From Manihot esculenta (lineage: Eukaryota > Streptophyta > Magnoliopsida > Malpighiales > Euphorbiaceae): a stretch of DNA of 64,000 bases. This document shows positions 36,383-47,639 of this stretch, piece after piece (positions within the stretch are counted from its first letter, which is position 1; the number at the start of each line of letters is the position of its first letter). The stretch covers positions 30,865,342-30,929,341 of the forward strand of contig NC_035172.2 in NCBI RefSeq assembly GCF_001659605.2. The letters are read 5' to 3'. The notes below the pieces were generated by a model that made no database searches, was not told the origin of the DNA, and saw only the letters and a list, made by a program, of their open reading frames with translations. The position numbers and the translations under genes are program-made.

Positions 36383-38635
36383 TTTAAATATCCTAAATAT
36401 GAAGAATAATAACATGTATTAGCGAACAATACATAACCACAAGGACAAATAACATAGTAACTTAATCAACAAATAAATTTATTTAAGTCAATACAAAACC
36501 ACAAACTAAAATAACTACTCCAGTTCACCTAGTTAATTCTATTTACAACACTACTTGAAAAGTTAGTGCAATATTCATTGTGTTATGGAGGAGAAAGTCT
36601 CTCATTGATTTGCATTATTATATCATTAAGCCAAGTTTTTACTCATTACTACTTGGACTCTTCCACAAATATCTGTGCAACATGATGTCAAATTAATGCA
36701 AATTTCTAATATTAGAATAATTGTAATAATGCTAGGTTATTCACAGTACTTCTTGATAAAACTACTCCATCAAACAATCTAAAACTAATGCAGTGGGTGT
36801 TATGATCGTAATTTAGTCCAATACTACTCTTAATTAAATCTGACATCTAGCAGAACTAGATCCAATTCATAGAATCACAAAATTCACTCAAAACTGAAGC
36901 CTGTTCCCACGGAAGCATAAGAAATTAAGAACACCCAAGGTCATATGCATAGAAGAACAAAAAGATTTTTCCAGAAGCCAAGGAAAACCATATCATGGAA
37001 GCCACTAAGGTTCATTTGGGTAATGCTAATTGATATGCTAGGAAATTACTACTCCAGGTTCAGATATTAAGATTTAAGACCAAACCAGTAACACTCTGAA
37101 GGAAAAATAAAAAAGAAGAAATGAATGAACTACTCATAGAAGTTGCACAGATCAATACCTAAGCCTGTGATGTCAAACAATTAGCCTCCCAGTCAATTTT
37201 CGTTACACTAGGCTGAAGAAAAGAAAAAGAGAGAGAGGAGGCGAGAGGACAAACATCAAAAAACTAAACAGAAACATAACAAAATAGCTTCTCAAATATC
37301 AAAAGCAATTAGTTTGGTAATACAGTCGTAAATAATGGCACGCATCCAGCAATATCTAGATGCCAAACTCAGGTAGAACAAAAAAACACCATATACGGGT
37401 TTTTTAAAAGCTAACTCTCTATCCAAATGAAAAAAGCAATTTGCACCAACCCAGAGATAGAGCAAAATCTCATACAAGGAAACTACAAGAACAAGATTAA
37501 AAATGCTAATATCATGCCAATTCAATAATACACAAAGCGCACAAGTGATAAAAAAAAAAAAAAAAAACCTCACGAGCAGCTTGCAGACTCTGTATTTTTA
37601 GTTTGTGGGATTACTGTTCCTATAGATGAATGCTTACCCGGTCTTGTTAGAATATCCGTTGTTTGCCTTGGAGCTCTTCAATCAGACGCAGTTGCTCTTG
37701 CTTATTGGGAATTACCGCTACACGTAACCGGTGTGGGAGTATGAGAATGTGCTCTTATCAATACAGGGACGCGAGAGGAATTCCTTAAAGGTAGTACTCA
37801 AGCGATGGGGAAAAGGGAGATATCGCTTATTGGGAGGGAGAAGATTTATGGTCGTTGGGGAGAAAAAGGAGACGTCGCCGGTGCCGGGGCTACCGGCAGT
37901 GAAGTGGAGGAAAGAGTTGATTGGGAATTATGGGAAGGGAAGCGGGGGAGAGAGGCGCCGACAGAGAGAGAGAAGTGTATGAAGTAAAATGAAAAAAGTA
38001 ATTAGGGATTCGGGTTAGTTTTGTTAGTATAGCTAACCGGGTTCGGGTAACGGGTATCCAATCACCTAACTCCGAACCCTACCCGAATCCGAGACGGGTA
38101 AAATTTTTCAAATCCGAATCCGCCCAAATCCGTTTTGTAAAAACCTAAATCCGTCCTAATAGGATTTGGGCGGATCGGGTACCCGTGAAAACCCGCCCGC
38201 TTGCCATCCCTAAGCATCACTATCGAAGGGAGGACCACATTGTCGAAAAGTTAGTGGCTTTTATCTCCCTAATGTGTGGTCTAACCAAATATTTCTGGAA
38301 AATGTTAGATTAAGGAGAGTTCAATATTCTATTACTATGAAGATATTTAACTAGTTTTTTATTTATTTATAGATTTATAATGGAGTTTGCTGTAGGTACA
38401 AGCTGATGAGGATGAGTATGGTGAACTGAGAAAATTATCTCCTGATAAGTATTCATATATCTGCTTATTATCTAATGTGCATGAAATGTTTGGATTAAAG
38501 TTTAAAGTTGTACAGTTTGTGAGTTAAAATGAATGCAAATAGATGATGATCTGGATTTATTACAAGTGTTGACATACACAAAGATACTCAAGTATTTAAG
38601 ATCAATATTTTCAAGAAATTTGAGCATTTATGTGT

Positions 38636-38757
38636 TGAGGTGCCTATTGAGATGCAAGATGAGAATGTTGTAATGCATGATGAGAATGTTGAGATGCAAG
38701 ATGAGAATATTGTGATGCAAGATGAGAATGTTATTAGGCATGATGAGAATGTTGAAG
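38636..38757 (+). repeat. 21-bp tandem repeat near the MULE transposase N-terminus
   Basis: About five units reading MQDENV(V/E) in one frame, then HDENVEG. The first copy (36018-36117) has one unit fewer. The repeat sits in the acidic N-terminal region of the MULE frame. Confidence 0.8.
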
Positions 38758-38802
38758 GTAGTAACTCCAACACATTTGCATAGTAACACTGTTAGGCAGC
38801 CT

Positions 38803-41253
38803 AGTTTAACCTTTATGGGGAATGTGAGAAGTGTTAGGGGGAGCGATAGGATTGTGCCTTTAAGAGGAAGTCACACACGTAGGCTAAATAGGGTGCAGAG
38901 TTTGGAGAGCTTAGGAAATCATGTTGCAGGACTTTCAACACCTGCACCATGTACACCTGCACCTGGGTTTAGTGAGCATTTAGGTGAAAATGAGAATGAC
39001 AATGAAAATATGGCCAGGGAAGGGAGAGGCACAATGAGCAGGGGTGAAAAGGGTTATGGGCAGCAGTCAAAGAGGCAATAGGGGTAAAGAAGGAAGATGC
39101 ACAATGGGCAGGTGTGAAAGAGGCATTAGGGGCAGGGCTGCATTAAATGAGGGAGGTTTATAAGATGCAAATGAAGTTGAGGTTAAAAGTGATTGTGAGC
39201 TATCTTTTTCTGACAGTGAGGATGAGGGTTTTAATATAGAAAAAGAGATGCCATGTGATGAAGAGTCAAGGAATTCATTTGTGTCTGATGGACTTTCTGA
39301 ATTAGGCAATGATAAGGATGATGAGTTAGATGCAACATTTGACAATGAGGATGAAATAGGCAATTCTAAACAGAGGGAAAAAAGTAGGGATCCATTTCAT
39401 GGTATGTGTAATGACACTGCTGAAGGTCAAGAAATTATTTTCAGGGTTGGTCAAATATTTGCAGTTGTCTATGCTTTGAGGGAAGTTGTTAGGAATTATG
39501 CCATTAAAAAAGGGTATGAGCTAGTTAGAAAGAAATCTGACATAAAGAGACTAACTATTGGAGATTGTATGCCTCTAGATTAGCAGACCAAATGACTTTT
39601 ATGATAAAAAGTTTACAAGATAAGCATATGTGTGTGAGGCAAACAATTCATAAGAATTCAAATTGCACCACAAAATGGATTGTTAAAATTCTTAAAGAGA
39701 AATTAATTGCAGATCCAGACATGAGTTATGAGTTGATGCAGCATGAGTTACTTGAAAATCGGGGCATTGAAGCGCCACTATGGCAGCTTTATAAAGCTAA
39801 GAGTCTGGCTAAACAAACTCATGAGGGTTTGCACTCTGACAGTTTTAGGAAGCTTAAGAAGTATATGCATTTGTTGCAAGATTTTAATCCAAAGACTGTA
39901 GTTAAGATAGAAGTTGAACCTAATATGAATATGAATGAGAGAGAGCCTAGGGTATTCAAGAGAGTGTGAATTATGTTTGAAGCCATTAAGTTAGGTTTTT
40001 TAAATAAATGTAGATCTTTTTTTTTTTTTTGCTTAGATATATGCCACTTAAAAGGACCATTTGGAGGGATATTTCTATCTGCAGTTATTATGGATGGTAA
40101 CAGAGAGGTCTTACCTTTAGCTTTTGCTATTGTGGAGTCAGAATACTATGACAGTTGGATGTTTTTTCTTCAAAAGTTACTCAATTGTATTAGAGGGAGC
40201 ACTGATGAGAAGCCATAGACCATCATGTCAGATAGACAAAAGGTATGAGTCTTAATAATAGATTAGTTTAAATTATATTTATAAAGGTCTTTATATTATA
40301 TATTTATTTATATTTACTAATGTTATATTATTTCTCAAGGATTAATTGAAACTATTAAGGAATTATTTCTCAACTTATGCCATAGGTTCTGTAGCAGACA
40401 TTTATACATGAACTTTAAGAAGAAATTTCCTGGATTGATGTTACGATCAAATTTTTGGAATGCAGCTAAATCAGCTCATGGTTATGAGTTTGATTGCACA
40501 TAAACAATCTAAAGCCTAAGAGAGAGTAAAAGTTGTATGATTGGCTAATGAAAATTTCTATGTCTCGGTGGAGTAGACATGCTTTCTGGCCAAAAGCTAA
40601 ATGTGATCATTATACCAACAACATAATAGAGTCAATGAATGCTTGGGTTGGTAAGTTAAGAGGGCAACCACTAATCAATATCATTGATTCAGTTAGGTTA
40701 AAGTGCATGCACATATTCTATAAGAGCTATACCAAGGCCAATTCATGGGAGGATAAAGTAACCCCAAAGATCAAGAAAATATTAGACAAAATTGTTAACA
40801 TGAGTAGGGGTCTGAAACTAATACCAAGAAGGAATGATGAGTTTGAAACTCATGAAGGCCCATGCAGATTTATTATAAGTCTAGAAAAAAAATACTTATA
40901 CTTGTAGTTGGTGGACCATTAGTTGGCTGCCTTGTAAGCATGCAGCTAGGGCTATTGGTTATAAAAGAGGGGACCTTCAAGATTATTGTCATGAGTATTA
41001 TTTTGTGAATACTTATTTGCAAGTATATCAATGAGCAATTCATGACATTACTCAAAGGAATATTGAACCTGATGATGAATTCCCTGTAATGGTTCCACTA
41101 TCCCTCAAAAGGCAACCAGAGAAGCTAAGAAAGGCAAGAAAAAGAGGAGATGATGAGCCACCAGCAAGGAGAACAAGACATTTCACTGTCACATATGCAT
41201 ATTGCAAGGGAGTCGATCACCACAAAAGGACTTGCCAATATGTACGAGTCGAG
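38803..41253 (+). pseudogene. MuDR-type MULE transposase, decayed
   Basis: Collinear fragments in several frames. First a MuDR N-terminal domain (FRVGQIFAVVYALREVV, YAIKKGYELVRKKSD), then a linker with SYELMQHELLENRGIE. The catalytic MULE domain follows (CLDICHLKGPFGG, VIMDGNREVLPLAFAIVE, YYDSWMFFLQ), then FCSRHLYMNFKKKFPG and NIIESMNAWVGK. The SWIM zinc finger CSWW…LPCKHAARAIG (about 40903-40960) is intact but in another frame from the preceding piece. A terminal knuckle reads YCKGVDHHKRTC. Stops and shifts occur near 39584, 39968, 40216, 40500 and 40906, and a T-run at about 40018 suggests slippage. The last coding bases join an exon at 43595. Confidence 0.9.
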
Positions 41254-41291
41254 GTAAGGCTTACAAATTACAATTTTACTTATTTGTTATA

Positions 41292-43548
41292 TGATAGCGG
41301 TTGTCGAAACCGTAAAAAATAACCTATTAATAATTAACAATTAAGAACTGCAGATAGTGGTAATAGGGTTGAATCCACAAGGAATTGACACTACGATTTT
41401 TCAAATACTGACTTGGGCAAATCAACAATAAAAATAAAGCAGGGGGGATTTTGATGACTAACTAAAGTTAAAACTAAAGCAATATAAGAAAGCAATAATT
41501 GAAAGAGGAATTAATCAATGAAGAAAAGTTCTAGTTGAAGTATAGGATCCATTTCAGTTTGGGAATTGATCATTGATACTTAAATTCTTATATTTGTTTT
41601 AATAAATTAGTTTAGATTGTGGAATATGCTCCACACAACCAAATCTCTTCTTAGGTTTAGATTGATTAGGAAATGTTCGCTAATCAAACAATAGTTAATA
41701 AGTTGTCAAGGAACGTCCTTGGAGATTTTTACTTTTCAACTGTTAACTGCATTAAAAAATAGAGAGACTTAATTCTAACTTAGTCGACCGTGTGGTGAGT
41801 TAGATCATGCAACCTTTTAGTTGTTATACTAATTGTTATTTGTGTTTGAACAATCTAAGCAATTACGGACCTAAAATATTCAAAATAACAATATATTACT
41901 TTGCAATTAAAAGCAACGGGCCCTATTGATCTTAACAACAAGGCAATAATGACATGAAGAACGAAGTTGCATAAATACTGAAAAATAAAAGATTGACAAT
42001 AAAGTTTCAGATCTCCCAATTCATAAATAAACTGAAATTTCTCCAATTTCAACTAGAAGAAAATGTATTTAGCCAATTATGGTTGATGAAAAAAACACAA
42101 AGAGAAAAGAAAGAAGAAAAGAAAGCTTCGGTGCTGGTGAGAGATCTGTGATTCTCGATAATCTCTTGTTGTTGGTTTGTTGTCCCTTTTTATAGATGAT
42201 TGAAAACTCTAGAAAATAGCCCTTTGTTGGATGGAATTCCTTTTTTACTTAGTCTTTGATTCCTTCCTTGATTGTGTTTCTTCATAAATAGAATTTCTTG
42301 AGTGAAGGATTTCTTTTTGCAAAGTGTTTGATGTGTTTCAGATGTGTCCTCGTGTGTTTGAGATGGAATAGAACTCTTGAAATTCATATTTTGGTGTTTC
42401 CCACTTTTCTGCACTTTTCTTGTAAGATCCTCTGGGCCCACACCAGTGAATATTGTCTGCTTTGGGTCAAGGGATTAAAACCCTTTCTTCCCTCACAGTT
42501 TTGTTCTTGGGTCAAGGGATTTGATACCCTTTCTTCCCAAAACGCGTCCACTGGGGTCTCATGGGGTTTGCCCTTATAAGGCTTCCCTCCTCCTTACCTC
42601 TTTCCGATGTGGGATACTTTTAATCCACCTCATGGGGTTCCTTCCCCCCATAAGGCCTGAGCGTCCTCGCTCAGCACACCGTACTCATGAGGCCCAGGCT
42701 CTAATACCAATTGTAATATCCTCTGGGCCCACACCAGTGAATATTGTCCGCTTTGGGTCAAGGGATTGAAACCCTTTCTTCCCTCACGGTTTTGTTCTTG
42801 GGTCAAGGGATTTGATACCCTTTCTTCCCAAAACGCGTCCACTGGGGTCTCTTGGGGCTTGCCCTTATAAGGCTTCCCCCCTCCTTACCTCTTTCCGATG
42901 TGGGATACTTTTAATCCACAGCGAGGACGCTCAGGCCTTATGGGGGGAAGGAACCCCATGAGGTGGATTAAAAGTATCCCACATCGGAAAAAGGTAAGGA
43001 GGGGGAAAGCCTTATAAGGGCAAGCCCCAAGAGACCCCAGTGGACGCGTTTTGGGAAGAAATGGTATCAAATCCCTTGACCCAAGAATAAAACCGTGAGG
43101 GAAGAAAGGGTTTCAATCCCTTGACCCAAAGCGGACAATATTCACTGGTGTGGGCCTAGAGGATGTTACATTTCTGCTCTGCGATAATCTATTTGCCCAA
43201 TGATTTGGGCAAGTCGCTTGCCCTTGTCGTTAGTCTGTGCCGTTCTTCCCTTCTCTGTTCTGTGATAATCGACCAGTGATTTGGGCAAATTGATTCTGGC
43301 ACATCAAAATCTTGAGTTTCAACTTCTAGCTTCCATATACTTATGCAACCTCCTTGGTCATTCTTGAGGGTGATGTGCCCAAATTGCTCCAACCAAATTA
43401 ACTTTTCATGCATTTAAGCCATTTTTCACCAAATTTTTATTTTTCATCTTTATCTGCAAAATATTATCAAAAGCACAAAATTACCTAGAAAATGTATAAT
43501 TTAGCATCAATAATAATAATTAAAATGTAGCTAAATCATGCTTGATCA
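41292..43548 (-). repeat. Solo LTR of a second LTR family, in the MULE intron
   Basis: Plus strand TGATAGCGGTTG...GCTTGATCA, flanked by perfect TTATA duplications (41287-41291 and 43549-43553). In minus orientation it ends with a GGTTGAATCC.../CGACAACCGC-type tail seen next to the primer site of some plant gypsy elements, and it has a TATAAAAAGGG box at about 42188-42198. Excluding the TRIM inside, it is about 1.5 kb. No internal domain is present. Family assignment is tentative. Confidence 0.82.
42421..43170. mobile_element. TRIM element with three LTRs in a head-to-head arrangement
   Basis: Three copies of one 207-bp LTR: 42421-42627 and 42712-42918 (minus orientation) and 42964-43170 (plus). 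Between the first two lie a polypurine-like end and a PBS (42697-42709, TGGTATTAGAGCC on the minus strand, one mismatch from the initiator tRNA-Met site). Between the second and third lies an inverted half of the internal domain (about 42921-42963). The whole 750-bp unit is flanked by perfect TTTCT duplications (42416-42420 and 43171-43175). It has no coding capacity. Confidence 0.9.
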
Positions 43549-43594
43549 TTATAAAATACAATCTTTTAACTATATACATGTATTTGTTGTTCAG

Positions 43595-43672
43595 TCAAAC
43601 ATGCCATTATCATCCAATGCACTTCCACAATCTGTCAATGCAGCTCCACAACATGTCAATGCAGCTCCCTAA
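43595..43672 (+). pseudogene. Last exon of the MULE transposase
   Basis: An acceptor TTGTTCAG at 43594 precedes SNMPLSSNALPQSVNAAP and a stop TAA at 43670-43672. The frame continues from the donor GAG|GTAAGG at 41253. The 2.3-kb gap is an intron grown by the solo LTR and the TRIM. CA(A/T)…GTCAATGCAGCTCC is repeated in it. Confidence 0.65.
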
Positions 43673-44448
43673 TCTATGAGAAGAGATCATAGCTTACCAA
43701 GAAATCATTAAAGACAAGTTGTAAACTTTTTGAAATAGTTCTTTTTTTGTGATTTTGTGAAACTTTTTAAGGACAAGCTTATCGAGAAATTAACAGGATT
43801 TGGATGTGTTTCATAGATAGAAATCTTTTGGTGATTTTGCTATTTTTAATGGATGTATGTAATTTGGGACTTGTATTTTACTAGTTTGGGGGATGTGAAT
43901 CTATATTTTTTGGGAAATGGTACTAGATTTGGTTGATGTAAACACATGTGAATTTTAGAATTTATTTAGTTGAGCACATGTATTTTTACAATTAATACTT
44001 TTTGTTTAGTTAGAGAATGTATGGTTACATTTACAATGCAATGAAATGTGATTACTATTTTAAAAATCCACTAATCTATATTTTTTTATTTATGAGTTTA
44101 TAAGTTCATATATTTCTGATTCAATCATGTTTATACAGATTCAGTGGAATCTAGGAATGGATATGTAATTTGATGATAATATAATTAAACTAATTTTCAA
44201 GCCATAAATCAATTCATATATTTTCAATCCATATATAATTACACTATCAAGAGCCATTATTTCTTACTCAATCATGTGCACATAGATTCAATGAAATTTA
44301 AGAATAGTTATGTAATTGATAATATAACTACACTAATTTTCAAGTCATTACATACTGCTTAATCACTTGCAAATACTACAGTTCAAGATAATAACAACTT
44401 AAAATGCCAATACATATTGCTTAATTAACTTTCAAGTACAATAGTTTA
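43673..44448. other. MULE 3' non-coding sequence
   Basis: AT-rich sequence between the transposase end and the next solo LTR. It has no supported gene. Confidence 0.6.
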
Positions 44449-46676
44449 TGTAACGACCTGAAAATCGGACCGCTACCGGCGCTAGGATCCAGATCGGCTT
44501 AAGGCCGCCGGGACCCGTAGCAAGCCTGACATACAACCTGTAAACCTGTTTAATCCCATACATGATCAACATAAACATAAAAATTTGAACTTTTCTCATT
44601 CAATTACCAAACTCAACCTGTGCATGCATAAAATCATAACTATAATCATTAACCCCACATTGGAATCCTCATCAATGCTCCAATGGGGTAACATTCATAC
44701 ATTAAGTTTGGTTTACATAAAACATTCATAAATCATTACTTTGGAGAGATCATGTATCAAAAGGGATAACCATACACACTAGGGTCAAGCACATTCTAAT
44801 CCTCAATAACATCATTTCATTACATAACTATTCAATATAATACATTTCAATATCCGTCATGTCCACCACTAGCTATAACATAGACAATATTTTACTCTAG
44901 TTGACCTCTTGGTCTATCCTGTACCTGCATACCTGGGAAATTAGGGAAAGGGGTGAGCTACTAGAGCCCAGTGAGCAGAATAGTAATACATTTAAATCAT
45001 ATATTAAATTTTCATGCTTTCATGGAATGCAACACATCACAAACAAATCACATCAAGGATGGTGTTGTCACCTATAGTCCTCTACATTCCAAAGTGCCGG
45101 GACGTAGAATGGGTCAACCGGACTTCCATACCATACCATACCGTATCATATCACATCGCATCATATCGAGGACTAAGGATCATCCAACATCCATCCACAT
45201 CCATCATAGAATTATGCAATGCAGCATATTCGTGAATTCTAATGCAAACAATCTAGGATATCACATGGCATTCATGATGCATGAACATGCTCAAACTTTA
45301 TAATTTATTTGCTTTAAAACATAAAAGTTTATTCTACTCACCTCTGGGTAGCTCTGAAAATATCCTGGAGCAGCTGACTCACTGCTGGGGTCCTCGATTC
45401 CTCTGGTCCGAACCTACACAGGTGGACTCAAATGAGGGACCAAACAAACTAGAACATGACTCTAAAATACCCCCCCAAAGACCCCCCTAAAACACTTCAA
45501 AACAATCAAAGAATTCATGCAAAAGAGGGCTGAGCAGGGCACTTTCGGCGGAAGGTTCGGCGGCCGAAAGTCCCTCCAGAGCCGAAAGTCATGCACCTTC
45601 GGCGGCACTTTCGGCGGCCGAAGGTTCTCTCCAGAGGTGAAACTCATGCATGTTCGGCGGCACCTTTGGCTACCAAAAGTTCCCTCCAGAGACGAAAGTC
45701 CATTTTCGGGGGCAGGCTTCAGCAGTCGAAAGGCTAGCCTTCACAGGCATGTTCGGCGGCCGAAAGTTCCTTCGGCCGCCGAACATGGTTTCTCCCAAAT
45801 GGCAGAAACTCGGCTCCAACATGCACAAATGCCTCCCAACCTTTCAATCAAGCATACAACTCAACCAAAACATGCATAGAAACATACATCAGCTCCTAAG
45901 GGCTTCAAACTATCCTAAACCCCAACTACAACACAAAGCAACAACACATCAACTCACATTGTCCACAAGTTCACATAAAACCTAACCATGCTCATCTAAC
46001 CTAAACATGCATTTCTACCCCATGAATCAACTTAAAACTTACTTAAAACATAAAAAGAGTTCAAGATCGACCCTTACCTCTTGAAGATCGAGAGGGGAGG
46101 CGACCTAAACTTGGAGAACGGAGGGAGAGAGCTCCTGAGTCTTCCAAGCTTCAAAACTTGCCTTATGCTCAAAAATCTTCAAAACAAAGTTGCAAACTCA
46201 TAAAAATCATAAAGAATGGAAGGAAGAAACTCAAAATCGGCGAGGGACGGCGGAGGGCTCACCTTGGCCGAAAATGGGGAGAAAAGCTCACCCGTTTCGG
46301 CTAAGGGACCCCTTTATAGGTGGCTGGCCAGGCCACTTTCGGGGGCCTAACGTGCCTCCGCATGCATGCCATGTTCGGCGGCCGAATATAAGGTTCGGCG
46401 GCCGAACCTGGACTTCCCTCACTTATGCTTTCGGGAGCCTAAGGCACACCCGAAGTGCATGCACGTTCGGCGGCCGAACTTGAGGTTCGGCGGCCGAACC
46501 TGGGTCTTCCTCCAAGATTATTTTTCATGCAAAAACTCATTTCTTACTTGATTAAAACCATAAAATACATTAAAACATTTTATGAAAACATGGTTTCACC
46601 CTTCTAGAGGTTTTCGACATCCGAGATTCCACTGGACGGTAGGAATTCCGATACCGGAGTCTAGCAGGGTATTACA
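44449..46676 (-). repeat. Solo LTR, Tekay-type family, in the MULE 3' part
   Basis: 2228 bp in minus orientation (plus strand TGTAACGACC...TATTACA), flanked by perfect GTTTA duplications (44444-44448 and 46677-46681). TATA box (minus CCTATAAAGG) at 46311-46320. Palindrome clusters at about 45545-45785 and 46335-46500. It has only a single CGGGACGTAGAATGGG unit where other copies have minisatellites. Confidence 0.93.
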
Positions 46677-46681
46677 GTTTA

Positions 46682-47412
46682 AGCCATTTACAAATCAAAA
46701 TACCATTTAACACACTACTTGATAATGACTCTCAACCTCACTAAATAATTATATACACCAAACCTAAGCATACTTCAAACCTAACAAAACAATAATAGCT
46801 ATAAAAATAATAATCACAGTCTTCAAATATCCTACAAGCATCTCAATATTCTCAAGTTTTGCAAAAATTTCTCTATTCTCTTTCTTGATATTCACGACAT
46901 TAGCTTTAATCTCAACAAGCAGGGATGAATTTCATTGATATCTTTGCTCAAATGCTTGATTATTCCCAACAGATGTAGTAGGAATTGTCCAATTCAAAAA
47001 ACTCACACTTATTATCTCTGCAGTAGTAATACAATCTGTTAGGATTCTCTTTAGACTCTGAGATTCTAACCCCTGCCCTCTTCCACACCTACAATTGATA
47101 TTTATAAATCGGCTATCCTCCTGCCTATCTATTCCACTTACAGATGATATTTTTTATCATTTTTCAACAATAAAACAATCATTTTCTCTTCGTGCAGACC
47201 CTTCCTCATCGTGGAGAGCTACTATTTCTATCTCCCCTCCTCGATTGTTCCTTTATGCAATAGAGAGCAAAATGGAATAGAGAAAGCAAAATGGAGAAGA
47301 AGATGCAAGACGGTTTTGAGATGTCACAAGTAATTCGCTTTATTAGATGTTAGAAGGGTAATTTTGGAATAAAAACTTATTTTCTTTCCTCCAACACATA
47401 AACCAGCAGGAG
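46682..47412. other. MULE subterminal sequence, right side
   Basis: Non-coding sequence leading to the right inverted repeat. A short Ser-rich frame (47095-47280) has no recognisable features. Confidence 0.55.
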
Positions 47413-47543
47413 AAATGAGTATAATTTAACGAAAATTCTTTACGGTTGACGAAATCAAAATGTAGGAGTATTTTAATATAATTTTAAAATTATAAGAGTA
47501 TTTTAATTAATTAGAACATAGTATAGGGGTACGATAATAATTA
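47413..47543 (-). repeat. Right terminal inverted repeat of the MULE
   Basis: Inverted partner of 8259-8392. Confidence 0.8.
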
Positions 47544-47602
47544 TTTTTTTTTAATGTACAGATTAAAGCTTGAGGCTCATGCTTTTAGTTGTATACACAA
47601 CT

Positions 47603-47627
47603 AGGGCCCAAGGCCCAATAACCCTAA
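47603..47627 (+). promoter_or_regulatory. Site II and telo-box promoter-like block
   Basis: GGGCCCAAGGCCCAATAACC followed by CTAAA contains two GGCCCA (site II, TCP-type) motifs and an AACCCTAA telo-box. In plants this pairing is typical of promoters of ribosomal and other housekeeping genes. No matching gene follows before the LINE-like tail at about 48350, so the block may be an orphan. Confidence 0.4.
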
Positions 47628-47639
47628 ATACGTCAAAGA

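Larger units (their letters stand above)
36174..38802. repeat. Tandem duplicate of hAT 5' part plus MULE flank
   Basis: Copy of 11356-12831, 15036-15238, 35241-35592 and 35593-36161 without the two LTR insertions. It joins MULE sequence (…GGCAGCCT, ending 36161) to the middle of the hAT N-terminal coding region through about 12 bp of filler (GGTTGGATTTGT, 36162-36173) that copies sequence just downstream. Both LTR insertion sites appear here empty. Confidence 0.9.
8259..47543 (+). mobile_element. Autonomous-type Mutator-like element (MULE) with nested insertions
   Basis: The left end (GAATAATTATTATTGTGCCC, from 8259) and the reverse complement of the right end (AATAATTATTATCGTACCCC, to 47543) begin ~130-bp inverted repeats. 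These stay alignable through AATTAAAATA, TCGTCAA and GTTAAATTATACTCATTT. Flanks on both sides carry T9A (8249-8258 and 47544-47553), consistent with a 9-10 bp duplication but low in complexity. The plus-strand transposase is decayed. Removing the hAT, the tandem duplication and two solo LTRs leaves about 5.2 kb, a normal autonomous MULE size. Exact ends are uncertain by a base or two. Confidence 0.8.

Noticed and set aside
42421..43170. Cassandra-type TRIM with a 5S rRNA promoter in the LTR
   Set aside because: The LTR does not contain a 5S-like sequence by eye, so it is called only a TRIM.
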